In this document: in pieces, positions 12,849 through 20,244 of the stretch
How the letters are laid out: every line of letters starts with the position of its first letter
How positions within the stretch are numbered: position 1 is the stretch's first letter
Virus record (IMG/VR): IMGVR_UViG_3300042305_002533
Location: 1-64,000 of that record
Length of the DNA stretch: 64,000 nt
Strand: one strand, 5' to 3'
Origin: a virus
Notes under the pieces: model-generated
What the model was told of the DNA's origin: nothing
The model's input: only the letters and a program-made list of their open reading frames with translations
The model's database searches: none
Translations under genes and position numbers: made by a program

Positions 12849-13373
12849 TTACCAGCTTTTGCCCGTAGCTTTTGCGTAACCTTTTCCGCAGCGCTTGCAG
12901 AGCGCTTCGGGCAAGCCGTGCTCGTCGAGCCGAGTTGTGAAATCACAGAACCGCTGCACGATGAAACAGTGCGTGCAAATCACGTAATCGCGGTTGGCTT
13001 TCAGCTCAGCGCTGAAACCTTCGAGAGTCGTGAGGTCGTTGGTTGATACCGGAGGCTTGGGCGGTGAAGCCTTCTTCGGCGGTGGCGCAGCCGCAGGCTT
13101 GGGCAGCGCAGGCTGGATGGTGACGGCTTTCTTCGGCTTGGCTTTCGCGGCAGGCACCGCGAAACTTTCGCCTTCCAGATGGCCGTGCTTTGAACAGGCG
13201 TAATTCCGGACCTCGAAGTCGAGATCGAGGAGCGCCTGGTTCACGGGGTGAAGGTTTCCACGTTTGCACTTGAAACATTTCTGCCCCGCGTCGCAACCGC
13301 AGAGCGAGCGCACGTAGCCGTCTTCGCTGTTGCCGGCGACGGTGTAGGTGTCGCCGCAACGGTCACAATTCAT
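12849..13373 (-). CDS. Zinc-ribbon protein with proline-rich linker
   Basis: 174 residues. The N-terminal third has CDRCGDTYTVAG, then CGCDAGQKCFKCKRG and a lone C-S-K-H, enough ligands for two zinc sites. Residues 75-110 are an Ala/Pro/Lys linker (AAKAKPKKA, PKPAAAPPPKKASPPKPP). The C-terminal part has CTHCFIVQRFCDF and CKRCGKGY, a third zinc ribbon. Such proteins usually bind nucleic acid or another protein. A dyad lies at 13240-13252 in the first third. Confidence 0.7.
   Translation of the reverse strand: MNCDRCGDTYTVAGNSEDGYVRSLCGCDAGQKCFKCKRGNLHPVNQALLDLDFEVRNYACSKHGHLEGESFAVPAAKAKPKKAVTIQPALPKPAAAPPPKKASPPKPPVSTNDLTTLEGFSAELKANRDYVICTHCFIVQRFCDFTTRLDEHGLPEALCKRCGKGYAKATGKSW
13240..13252. 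repeat. Dyad TTCAC-GGG-GTGAA
   Basis: Exact dyad inside the zinc-ribbon gene; read as N-L-H-P-V-N. Confidence 0.85.
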
Positions 13374-13511
13374 TCACAACCTCCATGGCGTGCCGCGCGG
13401 CCCCCATCCATGAAACCCCTTCTGCGTGCTCATCCCCGCAGCTTCGACAATCCTCTCGTCGGAGCCCCAGTGCTCGACGAGCTTCGCGTAGCCGTGATCT
13501 AGAACCTTCAT
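13374..13511 (-). CDS. ThyX N-terminal mini-protein (45 aa)
   Basis: 45 codons from ATG 13511 to TGA 13374. The sequence KVLDHGYAKLVEHWGSDERI, then VEAAGMSTQKGFHGW, matches only the first ~40 residues of flavin-dependent thymidylate synthase ThyX (LDHGxVxLVDxMGxDxxIVxAARxSxxKG). The catalytic and flavin-binding remainder is absent and the next gene starts right after the stop. The ATG overlaps the upstream TGA (ATGA) and the reading frame is intact, so it may be a retained mini-gene and not decay. No thymidylate activity is expected. Confidence 0.65.
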   Translation of the reverse strand: MKVLDHGYAKLVEHWGSDERIVEAAGMSTQKGFHGWGPRGTPWRL

Positions 13512-13942
13512 TCAAAAGCCTCCCCGCAAATGCAGCAGCGCGACTCTTCGTCGATCACCGAGAAGAGCGCGCGGCGCACCAGCGTCGATTTGTGTTTGTT
13601 GAAGCAGTCCCCCGGGTGAACGTAATCGTGGTTCATCATCTGATACGCGACCGGAGCCGGGTAGGACACGTTGAAAAGCAGCGTTCGAAAGACAGCCAGA
13701 TCGTGACGTGCCGCTTCTGACATCGGGCGCAAAAGCCCGTGCGGGGTCATCTCCCCTACGGTGAGCACGCTCTCTCCGATCATTCGGTAGGCGGAGATTC
13801 GCGCAGGGCGCAGCCGCGCGAGCCCATACGGCTTCCCCCCGAGAACAACCGCAGACCGCTCGGTAATTTCCGCCTGAACAGGCCAGGCCCGGTGCTTTAC
13901 AAACCAGGGCTTAAACTTGGCCGGAACGTCGACAGTGACCAT
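13508..13942 (-). CDS. Hypothetical protein with C-terminal cysteines (144 aa)
   Basis: 144 residues from the second of two ATGs, which has GGGAGG at good spacing. The N-terminal half is beta-rich (FKPWFVKHRAWPVQAEITER, VVLGGKPYGLARLRPARISA). The end has C-C-I-C in a small knuckle with an upstream C-F-N-K-H. Function unknown. It precedes the ThyX-like mini-gene with a 4-bp overlap. Confidence 0.65.
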   Translation of the reverse strand: MVTVDVPAKFKPWFVKHRAWPVQAEITERSAVVLGGKPYGLARLRPARISAYRMIGESVLTVGEMTPHGLLRPMSEAARHDLAVFRTLLFNVSYPAPVAYQMMNHDYVHPGDCFNKHKSTLVRRALFSVIDEESRCCICGEAFE

Positions 13943-13984
13943 GGAGCCTCCCATAACAGGAAGCTAGCATATTCAGCTTACAGG

Positions 13985-14332
13985 TTAAAGTCCTTTTTTG
14001 GCTTCACGCCGTGAAATCGTCGGCACGCTTTCGGGCGGCAGGGCGGCCAGCGCCCTGAAATCAAAGTCCCAGGCCTTCGGAGCACTTAGCACCCGGGCAA
14101 GCACGTCGTCCGGCAAGATACCGGCGGCTTGATAGACCTCATTGGCTTCTTCCCGGGAAAGCTTCAAGATCTTCACGAACTGCGGAATCCGCTCGGCCGT
14201 CAGCGGGCGGCGCCCTAGCTCGATGTCGGAGATATATGCTGCCGTAAGGTTTCCCGGCAGCTTGCGTCCAACCTCGGCCAATGTCAGCCCCAGCTTTTTT
14301 CGGGCGTCGCGTAATAATTGCCCTGCGCTCAT
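13985..14332 (-). CDS. XRE-family helix-turn-helix regulator
   Basis: 115 residues. Residues 4-58 form an XRE/Cro helix-turn-helix: LLRDARKKLGLTLAEVGRKL, then the recognition-helix region LTAAYISDIELGRRPLTAERI. The C-terminal half is a short helical tail. It could bind the dispersed dyads or its own promoter; neither is shown. One dyad (14003-14015) lies in its own last codons. The gene begins two bases after the upstream stop. Confidence 0.85.
   Translation of the reverse strand: MSAGQLLRDARKKLGLTLAEVGRKLPGNLTAAYISDIELGRRPLTAERIPQFVKILKLSREEANEVYQAAGILPDDVLARVLSAPKAWDFDFRALAALPPESVPTISRREAKKGL
14003..14015. repeat. Dyad TTCAC-GCC-GTGAA
   Basis: Exact dyad in the 3' end of the XRE regulator gene; read as I-S-R-R-E. 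Confidence 0.85.
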
Positions 14333-14333
14333 G

Positions 14334-14690
14334 TCACATCCCCGGGTTAATCGCCGCGCGATATTCGGCCGTCCACGCTTCGATATCTAAAAAATTAGGC
14401 GCAGCTCCAAGCTTCCACCAGCCCCCAGCTTGCGCACTCAGACCTTCGAGCTCGGTTACTTCTTCGTCGCTCAAACGCACCGGAACCTCGATCACGGTTT
14501 TCCACAACGCGAGATCGAGGCCCGGTGCGTTTGAGTCGCCGAGATACTTCTGCCCTAAGTCTTTCATGCGCGTCAGCAAAAGCTGCTGCGACAAATCCCG
14601 CACCGCACTGGTGAGCTTCTGCACTGAAGCGTCAGCGTTTTGCTCAAACTCTGACATTTCAGCTTCGTTGAAGAAGTCGCGCATGCCCAA
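14334..14690 (-). CDS. Hypothetical helical protein upstream of the XRE gene
   Basis: 118 residues or 116 from the second ATG. It is acidic and helical (EFEQNADASVQKLTSAVRDL), with a central PVRLSDEEVTELEGLSAQAG. The two-gene arrangement with an XRE protein resembles regulator/partner pairs, for example toxin-antitoxin loci, but there is no toxin motif. Function unknown. Confidence 0.6.
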   Translation of the reverse strand: MGMRDFFNEAEMSEFEQNADASVQKLTSAVRDLSQQLLLTRMKDLGQKYLGDSNAPGLDLALWKTVIEVPVRLSDEEVTELEGLSAQAGGWWKLGAAPNFLDIEAWTAEYRAAINPGM

Positions 14691-14769
14691 TACGATAACT
14701 TACAGCCTATCGTGCGTCAAAGCAGAGCTGTCATCGAAGAGTTTTCGGCTGAGGGCGCGCCCTTGTCGG

Positions 14770-15039
14770 TCACAGCCGCCCTTCCTCCTCGTACGTCCGG
14801 CGAGCGGACGCCAGGAGATCTTCGATGTCGATGCCCTGGCCGTCGCCCCAGTGTAAGAGATCGGTGAGGAAGTCCTTGGCGACAGTCAGGGCGTCCTCTC
14901 CTTCGCCGTCATACCCCCAGTACGCAACTAGTCCAACCGCGCAGCGAAGCGCCCGCTTGCGGTTAGACTGTCGAGGGTCCATGGGGTCCGGCCGGTCGAA
15001 CGTCGGCACCTCGACGGGAAAATGCATAAGGTTCGGCAT
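14770..15039 (-). CDS. Hypothetical protein (89 aa)
   Basis: 89 residues from ATG 15039, which overlaps the upstream TGA. It begins MPNLMHFPVEVPTFDRPDPM and continues as a helical, acidic domain (DALTVAKDFLTDLLHWGDGQ, IEDLLASARRTYEEE). Not recognised. About 80 bp without a gene follow. Confidence 0.65.
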   Translation of the reverse strand: MPNLMHFPVEVPTFDRPDPMDPRQSNRKRALRCAVGLVAYWGYDGEGEDALTVAKDFLTDLLHWGDGQGIDIEDLLASARRTYEEEGRL

Positions 15040-16079
15040 CAGTCCACCTGTCCTCCCGCGCCCCAGCTTTGCACGGCGCGATTGCGAATCACCTGAAACC
15101 ACGTCTTGCCATCCCCCAGCTTCAAGGCCGTGTGCTCGGCGTCGCGGACCATGCCGCTGACGAACACCGATCCGTTGATGAACATGCGCGTCGCTCGGTG
15201 CCGGCGAGCCCGGCCCCAGACGCCAATCTTGGCGTCCTCCCGCGCCGCGTCGGCGCCGGCCGACGTAATCGGGACGCCGCGCTGCGTGGTATTCCAGCCG
15301 ACCTTCGACTCCTTGAGCAGCACGTTCTCGCCCTCAATCACAGGCTTGAGGCCTGGGCGAGGCACGAAGAACCACTCGCCCTGACGAAGCCAGCCGGTCT
15401 CGGGCAGACCTTCGGGCTTGAGAAACTCAAGCGCTTCGTCAACGGTCTTGGGGGACACGCCGTCGGGCAGCTGCGCCAGGTAGAAGTGCCGCTTTCGCGG
15501 ATCGTCATTCCGGTCGAGGCCGGAGACGTAATAGCGCCCGGGTCGGTCGGCGCGGGTGAAGAGCGTCTCGCCCAGGAAGTGAGCGACGTGCTTTTCAGAG
15601 TGCGTGCCGTCCTCGTGAATCTGAACGTACTCGCCCGCCTCCTTGTGCCAGTGCTTTGCACACCGGCAGGGGCGCCATGTCACGATCTTCCTGTCGGGCG
15701 TCGTGTCGATGATCTCGACGTCCTCAGGCTTGATGCCCGCTGCGCTCAACGCTGAGAACGGCAGGAGGCAGTGCTTGGCAGCGCTCAGCGTTGATCGGAA
15801 CTCGCGCTGCTGCTTTCGGGAGGTCACCGTGCCGGCGTCGTCGGCATTGACGATGATCTGGCCATCGTCCTTGCGAACGCCCAGGCAGAGTCGGCCGTAG
15901 CTCATGAGTTTTGTGCAGTCGTCGAACGCGTCTACAGAGAGACGCGGGGTGCCGTCGGGGGCGTGTTGCGGGCCGTGGATGGGCCAGGCCCGGTTTTCGT
16001 TGCGGACCTTCGTGACCCACCGCTTCTTAATTTCGTCGCCCTTGACGAAAGCGTTTGCGATTGTCCAGTAGTTGCTCAT
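15039..16079 (-). CDS. Hypothetical protein (346 aa)
   Basis: 346 residues, mixed alpha/beta. Residues 138-150 hold CRCAKHWHKEAGEY. The C-terminal 60 residues include FINGSVFVSGMVRDAEHTAL and KLGDGKTWFQVIRNRAVQSW, a strand-rich unit found in some uncharacterised bacterial proteins. No catalytic motif is clear. It overlaps the upstream gene by 53 bp and the downstream one by 3. Confidence 0.65.
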   Translation of the reverse strand: MSNYWTIANAFVKGDEIKKRWVTKVRNENRAWPIHGPQHAPDGTPRLSVDAFDDCTKLMSYGRLCLGVRKDDGQIIVNADDAGTVTSRKQQREFRSTLSAAKHCLLPFSALSAAGIKPEDVEIIDTTPDRKIVTWRPCRCAKHWHKEAGEYVQIHEDGTHSEKHVAHFLGETLFTRADRPGRYYVSGLDRNDDPRKRHFYLAQLPDGVSPKTVDEALEFLKPEGLPETGWLRQGEWFFVPRPGLKPVIEGENVLLKESKVGWNTTQRGVPITSAGADAAREDAKIGVWGRARRHRATRMFINGSVFVSGMVRDAEHTALKLGDGKTWFQVIRNRAVQSWGAGGQVD

Positions 16080-16443
16080 CTTTCAATCTTTCTTCGAATT
16101 CCTCGAACACGGCGCGGAAATTACCCACGCCCCCCTTTTTGCCCATGCCGTAAAGAATGTCGCCGCTACGGCAAGCGGCCGTGATGAAAGCTCCCTCATC
16201 GTGACCGATGAGATGGTTGAGAAGGATGACCGCGCCGAACTGATTGTTCTTCACATGTTCGGCGAAACGTTTGCCAGCCCCTGATGCGCGAACACCGCCG
16301 CTGTTCTCAACCCACTCGAACTGAAGTTCCAGGGATTGAAGCCAGCGATAACGCTCAGGCTCGATGTACCCGCCATAGATACCGAGAGGGCTGACGTGCG
16401 TAAGGCGCACAAGCTTGGGCCAAGCGAAGGTAGGCAAGTTCAT
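16027..16443 (-). CDS. Hypothetical protein (138 aa)
   Basis: 138 residues, aromatic-rich N-terminus (MNLPTFAWPKLVRLTHVSPL) and basic C-terminus (NRKRFRQGRRN). The start follows directly on a terminator hairpin, so it probably has its own promoter in or just after that hairpin; I could not define one. Not recognised. Confidence 0.6.
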   Translation of the reverse strand: MNLPTFAWPKLVRLTHVSPLGIYGGYIEPERYRWLQSLELQFEWVENSGGVRASGAGKRFAEHVKNNQFGAVILLNHLIGHDEGAFITAACRSGDILYGMGKKGGVGNFRAVFEEFEERLKDEQLLDNRKRFRQGRRN

Positions 16444-16450
16444 TTTTCAA

Positions 16451-16500
16451 GAAAAAGAGAAGGCACGCAAGCGCACGGTTTCCCGCGCGCCTACGTGCCT
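16451..16500 (-). terminator. Rho-independent terminator
   Basis: Outer stem AGGCACG/CGTGCCT (16461-16467 with 16494-16500), a G/C-rich inner stem, then a TCTCTTTTTC tract on the minus strand. It ends the 16901-16522 transcript. Confidence 0.8.
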
Positions 16501-16521
16501 CCCCCTTAACCCTTGAGGGGA

Positions 16522-16710
16522 TTATTCGGCGTCGTCGGTCTTGACGCCGAGGTTCTTGGCGAGGTCCGGATGCTTCCGGGCCAGGCGATCCAGCTTCTTG
16601 CTGGCCACCTTGTGCTCGGCCTTCTTCAAGGCGATCTCGTCCTTCAGGTCGTCGACCTGCGTGATGAGGGATTCCAGCTGCTCACGCGCCTCAATCTGGT
16701 CAGGAGTCAT
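16522..16710 (-). CDS. Short coiled-coil protein (62 aa)
   Basis: 62 residues with a near-continuous heptad pattern (EAREQLESLITQVDDLKDEI, ALKKAEHKVASKKLDRLARK). It probably forms a dimeric coiled coil. It overlaps the upstream stop by 4 bp and is followed by a terminator. Function unknown. Confidence 0.7.
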   Translation of the reverse strand: MTPDQIEAREQLESLITQVDDLKDEIALKKAEHKVASKKLDRLARKHPDLAKNLGVKTDDAE

Positions 16711-16907
16711 TTTACGTGCCTTTCGATGAGTTCGCAGAATGTCTGCTCTAGAAGCTTGACCTTATTGTCAAGCTTGTCTCCGGCGCCAGGTTCGCCCCTT
16801 GCTAGCGCGTCTTGCGCATCCTTCACGGCGTGAAGGTCTCGTGCAAGTTCCTGGAGAATGTTTCGTAGCGCGTATCCGCGTTCTACGATCAATTTTCGCA
16901 TGGCCAA
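16707..16907 (-). CDS. Short helical protein (66 aa)
   Basis: 66 residues, or 64 from the second in-frame ATG. Helical throughout, with a single cysteine near the end. Its middle carries an exact dyad site (16822-16834). It is coupled to the coiled-coil gene downstream, and the two may interact. Confidence 0.65.
   Translation of the reverse strand: MAMRKLIVERGYALRNILQELARDLHAVKDAQDALARGEPGAGDKLDNKVKLLEQTFCELIERHVK
16822..16834. repeat. Dyad TTCAC-GGC-GTGAA
   Basis: Exact dyad inside the 66-residue helical gene; read as D-L-H-A-V-K. Confidence 0.85.
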
Positions 16908-17003
16908 TGTGTCTCTCCAGACCGAACGCGACGGGCTACGTCTGCACAGCTCTAGCTTGCGCGTAACAAACTACAGCTGCGTCGCCCAGTCCAGTCAAGA
17001 CGT

Positions 17004-17264
17004 TCATCGACGCCAGCGATTGATGATGTCAACCAACACCTGCAGCGATTTGGCAAAAGAAACCACGCCGTCAAGTGCCTCCCGAAGCGTAACTTCCTTC
17101 GGGCCCAATACGTCCTGTCGCGTTTGCTCGTCGGCAGCCTCATAGGCGCGCCGGAGCTCTTCCTCCTTCTCCGCCCTCTGCTGTGGATTGTCGGTCACGA
17201 TCGCAGTATTGGCTGCGACCATAGCCCTGACCAGACGCTCCCCTGCCAGATTCTTTACGGTCAT
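17004..17264 (-). CDS. Hypothetical helical protein (86 aa)
   Basis: 86 residues from ATG 17264 with an AAGGAAGAT ribosome site; a longer frame upstream has no site and crosses two hairpins. Helical, acidic centre (QQRAEKEEELRRAYEAADEQ) and basic C-terminus (IINRWRR). Not recognised. Confidence 0.65.
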   Translation of the reverse strand: MTVKNLAGERLVRAMVAANTAIVTDNPQQRAEKEEELRRAYEAADEQTRQDVLGPKEVTLREALDGVVSFAKSLQVLVDIINRWRR

Positions 17265-17343
17265 TACGATCTTCCTTGATACAAAACGCGAGCAACCCTC
17301 GATTGTCTTCGCAACGGGCAAAGAACAATGAGAGCTGCCGCAA

Positions 17344-17370
17344 GCCCCGATGGTTACGCGCCATCGGGGC
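17344..17370. other. Strong stem-loop
   Basis: Perfect 10-bp stem GCCCCGATGG/CCATCGGGGC with a 7-nt loop, between two minus-strand genes. No U tract, so it is not a canonical terminator; it may stabilise RNA ends. Confidence 0.55.
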
Positions 17371-17416
17371 CTACGTTCGTGGGTAAAGAAAGCGCGCAGG
17401 ACGCACGCCTCTTTAC

Positions 17417-17439
17417 GGCCCCTCCCGATGGGAGGGGCC
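17417..17439. other. Strong stem-loop after gene 17449-17913
   Basis: Perfect 10-bp G/C stem (17417-17426 with 17430-17439) with a 3-nt loop, ten bases after the stop of the upstream gene. No U tract follows. With 17344-17370 it forms a tandem pair of hairpins in the 184-bp gap. Confidence 0.55.
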
Positions 17440-17448
17440 AATCGCCGA

Positions 17449-17913
17449 CTAGGGCTTGTCGGCGAGCTTGGCGAGGAGCTCGCGTATGCCGCCGAGCTCC
17501 TCGGCCACGAGGTTCAGCCCGGCACTAAGCCGGTCAGACTGGGCCGAGGCGGCGGCCGCCGCCTCCTCGGCTCTGTACCGTTCCTGAGACACGGCCAGGG
17601 CACGGCCACGCGAAAACACACCACTGTCGGTGGCCACGTCGTGGGCGTCGACGAGGAGCGCGATCCGAGCGCCGTTGAGGTTTAGGGCGGCTTTGACGTC
17701 CGCCCCCGCGGCTTTGCGGGCGCGGAGCTCCTGGCGCGCTTCCACCAGCGCTTCGATCGCGGCCGCCAGGACGGCCCGCGGCGAGAATCCCGCGATCGTA
17801 GCCGCCGCCTCGACCTGCATGGCGATCGCCGTGCGTCGAAGCTTCCTGTCCTCCGGGACGGGCAGGGTGACCAGATGGCTGAGAGCGGTGTCGATGGCGC
17901 TGGTGCTGGTCAT
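17449..17913 (-). CDS. Hypothetical alanine-rich helical protein (154 aa)
   Basis: 154 residues from ATG 17913 with a GGAG site seven bases upstream. Very alanine-rich helices (VLAAAIEALVEARQELRARK) ending LVAEELGGIRELLAKLADKP. A promoter-like element (-10 at 17975-17980) lies about 60 bp upstream. Codon use is extremely G/C-rich, like 26-1048 and 53439-54787. Not recognised. Confidence 0.65.
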   Translation of the reverse strand: MTSTSAIDTALSHLVTLPVPEDRKLRRTAIAMQVEAAATIAGFSPRAVLAAAIEALVEARQELRARKAAGADVKAALNLNGARIALLVDAHDVATDSGVFSRGRALAVSQERYRAEEAAAAASAQSDRLSAGLNLVAEELGGIRELLAKLADKP

Positions 17914-17974
17914 GGTGCACTCCGTACAACCCCTTCCCCCGGGGCGGGGTAACCACACATTGTGGCTACATATC

Positions 17975-18005
17975 CTTATACCCGGAAACACCCCCATTTT
18001 TTGAC
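17975..18005 (-). promoter_or_regulatory. Phage promoter-like element
   Basis: GTCAAA (18000-18005), 19 nt, then CGGGTATAAG with TATAAG at 17975-17980; upstream of gene 17449-17913. Member of an eight-copy family. Confidence 0.65.
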
Positions 18006-18019
18006 CTACCCTTTAGCCC

Positions 18020-18535
18020 ATGACCCTCGTAAAACTCATGGAATACAAGGCGATTACCGCCCTGGTCATGGCGACCATCGGGTGGCCCCTTTTGACGGCC
18101 GTTCTGAATCTGATGCTGCGGCGTAAGACCCCCGAGGAGTGGGAGGCCTGGGCAATGAAAAAGCCCGGACTGGCTCTGGGGGTAGAGCTACTCCGGGCCC
18201 TGGGGGTAGACACCCGTAAGGCAGTTCTGGGGTGGCAACGCTATGCCCAGCGAAAGGCGGGCGAGCAGCCCTCTGCCGCGACCGTAGCCGCCGCGACAGA
18301 GAAGCTGCCGCCCGCCCTTGCCGCCGTCCTCAACGATCCGAAGAAGCGCTTGCTTCTTGACGAGGCGCTTCGACTCCTTCAGTCAGCGCCGCCTCCGCCA
18401 GAGCCACGAGCGTCGCTAATGCCGCCTTCCGTTGAGGTGTCAGAATCACGTTCGCCTGAAGGTCAGACAGATAGCTCTTCCACAAGCTCTTCGCCGTCTG
18501 AACCTCAGCCACCTGCTCCTGCGTCAGCACCATAG
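18020..18535 (+). CDS. Hypothetical protein with one N-terminal membrane segment
   Basis: 171 residues. Residues 11-32 (ITALVMATIGWPLLTAVLNL) form a likely membrane helix, followed by a basic, helical domain and a Pro/Ser-rich C-terminus of about 50 residues. A lone plus-strand gene with one membrane segment could be a holin or spanin component, but nothing specific supports this. Its last 200 bp are antisense to 18330-18533, so either its tail or that small gene may be spurious. Confidence 0.55.
   Translation: MTLVKLMEYKAITALVMATIGWPLLTAVLNLMLRRKTPEEWEAWAMKKPGLALGVELLRALGVDTRKAVLGWQRYAQRKAGEQPSAATVAAATEKLPPALAAVLNDPKKRLLLDEALRLLQSAPPPPEPRASLMPPSVEVSESRSPEGQTDSSSTSSSPSEPQPPAPASAP
18330..18533 (-). 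CDS. Possible small helical protein antisense to 18020-18535
   Basis: 67 residues: MVLTQEQVAEVQTAKSLWKS, then a helical repeat-like body and an acidic/Ser tail. It starts 29 bp before the end of the GHKL gene and lies wholly antisense to the 3' part of 18020-18535. Composition is protein-like; the ribosome site is weak. Confidence 0.4.
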   Translation of the reverse strand: MVLTQEQVAEVQTAKSLWKSYLSDLQANVILTPQRKAALATLVALAEAALTEGVEAPRQEASASSDR

Positions 18536-19818
18536 ATATCGACCAGCCTTTCAAAGGCCGCCTGGATCTGGTCGACGTGGCTCTTTTCGCCATCGCCGCC
18601 AAACTCGTGCGACCACTCGTGAACCAGTGTTACCACGAACTTGCCGAGGCTGGCGAGCTGCCCCCTTGAAATGAAGATCTCGCCGCTCTTGTGAAGGCCC
18701 CGCAAGAGCGGGTCGCGGAACGTCACGATGCTGGTGATCTTGCCGGGGTCGGTGTTCAGGATCTTCTGCCCCAGCTTCAGGCCATCAACGAGGACCTTCC
18801 GCTCGGCGGCGTTCAGGTCGTGCAGCTGCACGCGGCTCGTGACTTCCTGCTTGAGCTGCGCCTGAATCTGCTCCTTGGCCGGGAGCTCGCGCTTGAGCAG
18901 GGCGGCGAGCGCCGCCCCGAGCACGACGCCTTTCTTGCCAAAGTGCTCGAACTCGGCCGCCTCACTTACCGAAGCCGTGGGGTAAGCGTCGTCGCCAAAC
19001 TCCTGATGAAACTCTACGAGGAGCGCTTTCGACACCGGGCCGGCGGACGCGTAACGGAAGGCCTCGGCCTCGGCCGACTCGTTACGCATCATCTTGTAGA
19101 GCGCCCCGCCGAGGTCGACGTTTCTCGACGAGAGCTCGCCCCAGATCTGATGGGTCTCGTAGTCCATATCCCACGTGGACGGGATACGGCGGTCGCGGCC
19201 GATGTCGAGCTCGACGAAGTTGTAGCCCGTCGAGTAGTTCGGGCGCGCCGTGCAGTAGACGCCCTTGACAAAGATCTTGCCGACGTAATCGGCGTCGAAG
19301 ATCACTGAGCCGCGACTGGCCGTTTCGACCTTCGTCGGCGCCCGCAACGCCAGGAACATGTCCTGGATCGCCGCCCACGCCTCCGAGTTCACGCCGTGAA
19401 TCTCGACCTTGAAGTCCTTGTTGTCCGCACTTCCCTTGCGGATATTGACGGTCAAGACTTCTTGCCCGAGCTTGTCAGGCTCAATCGAGGGCTGCCACAC
19501 CTCGGACCCATTACGGATCAACAGCTTGTAGCCGAGACGCGCGAAGACCAGCATGGCGATCTTCAGGCCCTCGCCGTACTGGCCGATGTAGCGCACGGAC
19601 CCCTGCTTGGACGTACCGCCAAAATAAAGCGCCTTCGCGTCGACCGTCACGCCCCGGTTGATGAGCGAAAGAATCTCCCGCTTGGGATCATGCTTGGCGG
19701 TGAAGGCCGCGCCATTCTGGGCCTCGCCATCGATGCCGTTGGCCACCAATTCGCGGATGGCCTCGCGAATGGTCCAGTCGCGTACGTAGTCGACAGTGAT
19801 CGGGTACTGAAACTTCAT
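18505..19818 (-). CDS. GHKL ATPase fused to an HEXXH metallopeptidase motif
   Basis: 437 residues from ATG 19818, with GAAGGAGTGTCCC upstream. The N-terminal ~150 residues have GHKL (Hsp90/gyrase/histidine-kinase) motifs: N-box REAIRELVANGIDGE with N27 and D30, and G-box YIGQYGEGLKIAM. The C-terminus carries VTLVHEWSHEFGGDGEKSHV with H400-E401-x-x-H404, the zinc ligand and catalytic pattern of zincins. The middle has no recognised fold. I infer ATP-dependent conformational control of a peptidase, or a chaperone with a remnant zinc site. A promoter-like element (-10 at 19862-19867) drives it. One dyad lies at 19388-19400. Confidence 0.8.
   Translation of the reverse strand: MKFQYPITVDYVRDWTIREAIRELVANGIDGEAQNGAAFTAKHDPKREILSLINRGVTVDAKALYFGGTSKQGSVRYIGQYGEGLKIAMLVFARLGYKLLIRNGSEVWQPSIEPDKLGQEVLTVNIRKGSADNKDFKVEIHGVNSEAWAAIQDMFLALRAPTKVETASRGSVIFDADYVGKIFVKGVYCTARPNYSTGYNFVELDIGRDRRIPSTWDMDYETHQIWGELSSRNVDLGGALYKMMRNESAEAEAFRYASAGPVSKALLVEFHQEFGDDAYPTASVSEAAEFEHFGKKGVVLGAALAALLKRELPAKEQIQAQLKQEVTSRVQLHDLNAAERKVLVDGLKLGQKILNTDPGKITSIVTFRDPLLRGLHKSGEIFISRGQLASLGKFVVTLVHEWSHEFGGDGEKSHVDQIQAAFERLVDIYGADAGAGG
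19388..19400. repeat. Dyad TTCAC-GCC-GTGAA
   Basis: Exact dyad inside the GHKL/zincin gene; read as E-I-H-G-V-N. Confidence 0.85.
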
Positions 19819-19861
19819 GGGACACTCCTTCTGCAGCGGCCACAATGGCCGCGTGCGAAGG

Positions 19862-19892
19862 CTTGTACCCGTTACTTTTCTGGATTTTCGAT
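19862..19892 (-). promoter_or_regulatory. Phage promoter-like element
   Basis: ATCGAA (19887-19892), 19 nt, then CGGGTACAAG with TACAAG at 19862-19867; upstream of the GHKL/zincin gene. Confidence 0.6.
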
Positions 19893-20243
19893 CGTGATGG
19901 GGCGAAGGATGTCGTCTGAGAAGTAGACGTACTCAACCCACTCTGACGTCTTGACGGGTGTGGGGAGCGCCTCGTACTTTTTGTTAAAGAAAACGTCAGC
20001 CGTTTTCTTTGCCAGCCCTGGGCCTCCAGGGCGCTTTGGCCTGTGCCTTAATCGCAAAATCAACTTGGGCTCAGCGTCGCTCAAGTTTATCTTGCGGATC
20101 TGCGCCTGAGCCTGAAGGCCGGACTGAAGAGGATCGAAGTGGTCGGAGACGTGAAACTCCTCGCCTTCGTCTTCAGCGGCCTTGATGTATTTCCGGAGGC
20201 TGTGCGCCTTGTGCAATACGAAAAGAAACTCGTAATGCTCCAT
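19872..20243 (-). CDS. Hypothetical protein (123 aa)
   Basis: 123 residues with a His-containing start (MEHYEFLFVLHKAHSLRKYI), a basic centre (LILRLRHRPKRPGGPG) and a beta-rich end (EWVEYVYFSDDILRPITIEN). Its 3' end overlaps the promoter-like element for the next gene. Not recognised. Confidence 0.65.
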   Translation of the reverse strand: MEHYEFLFVLHKAHSLRKYIKAAEDEGEEFHVSDHFDPLQSGLQAQAQIRKINLSDAEPKLILRLRHRPKRPGGPGLAKKTADVFFNKKYEALPTPVKTSEWVEYVYFSDDILRPITIENPEK

Positions 20244-20244
20244 G

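Noticed and set aside
13985-14332. Evidence for lysogeny
   Set aside because: An XRE regulator alone is not enough; no integrase, excisionase or attachment-site repeat was found.
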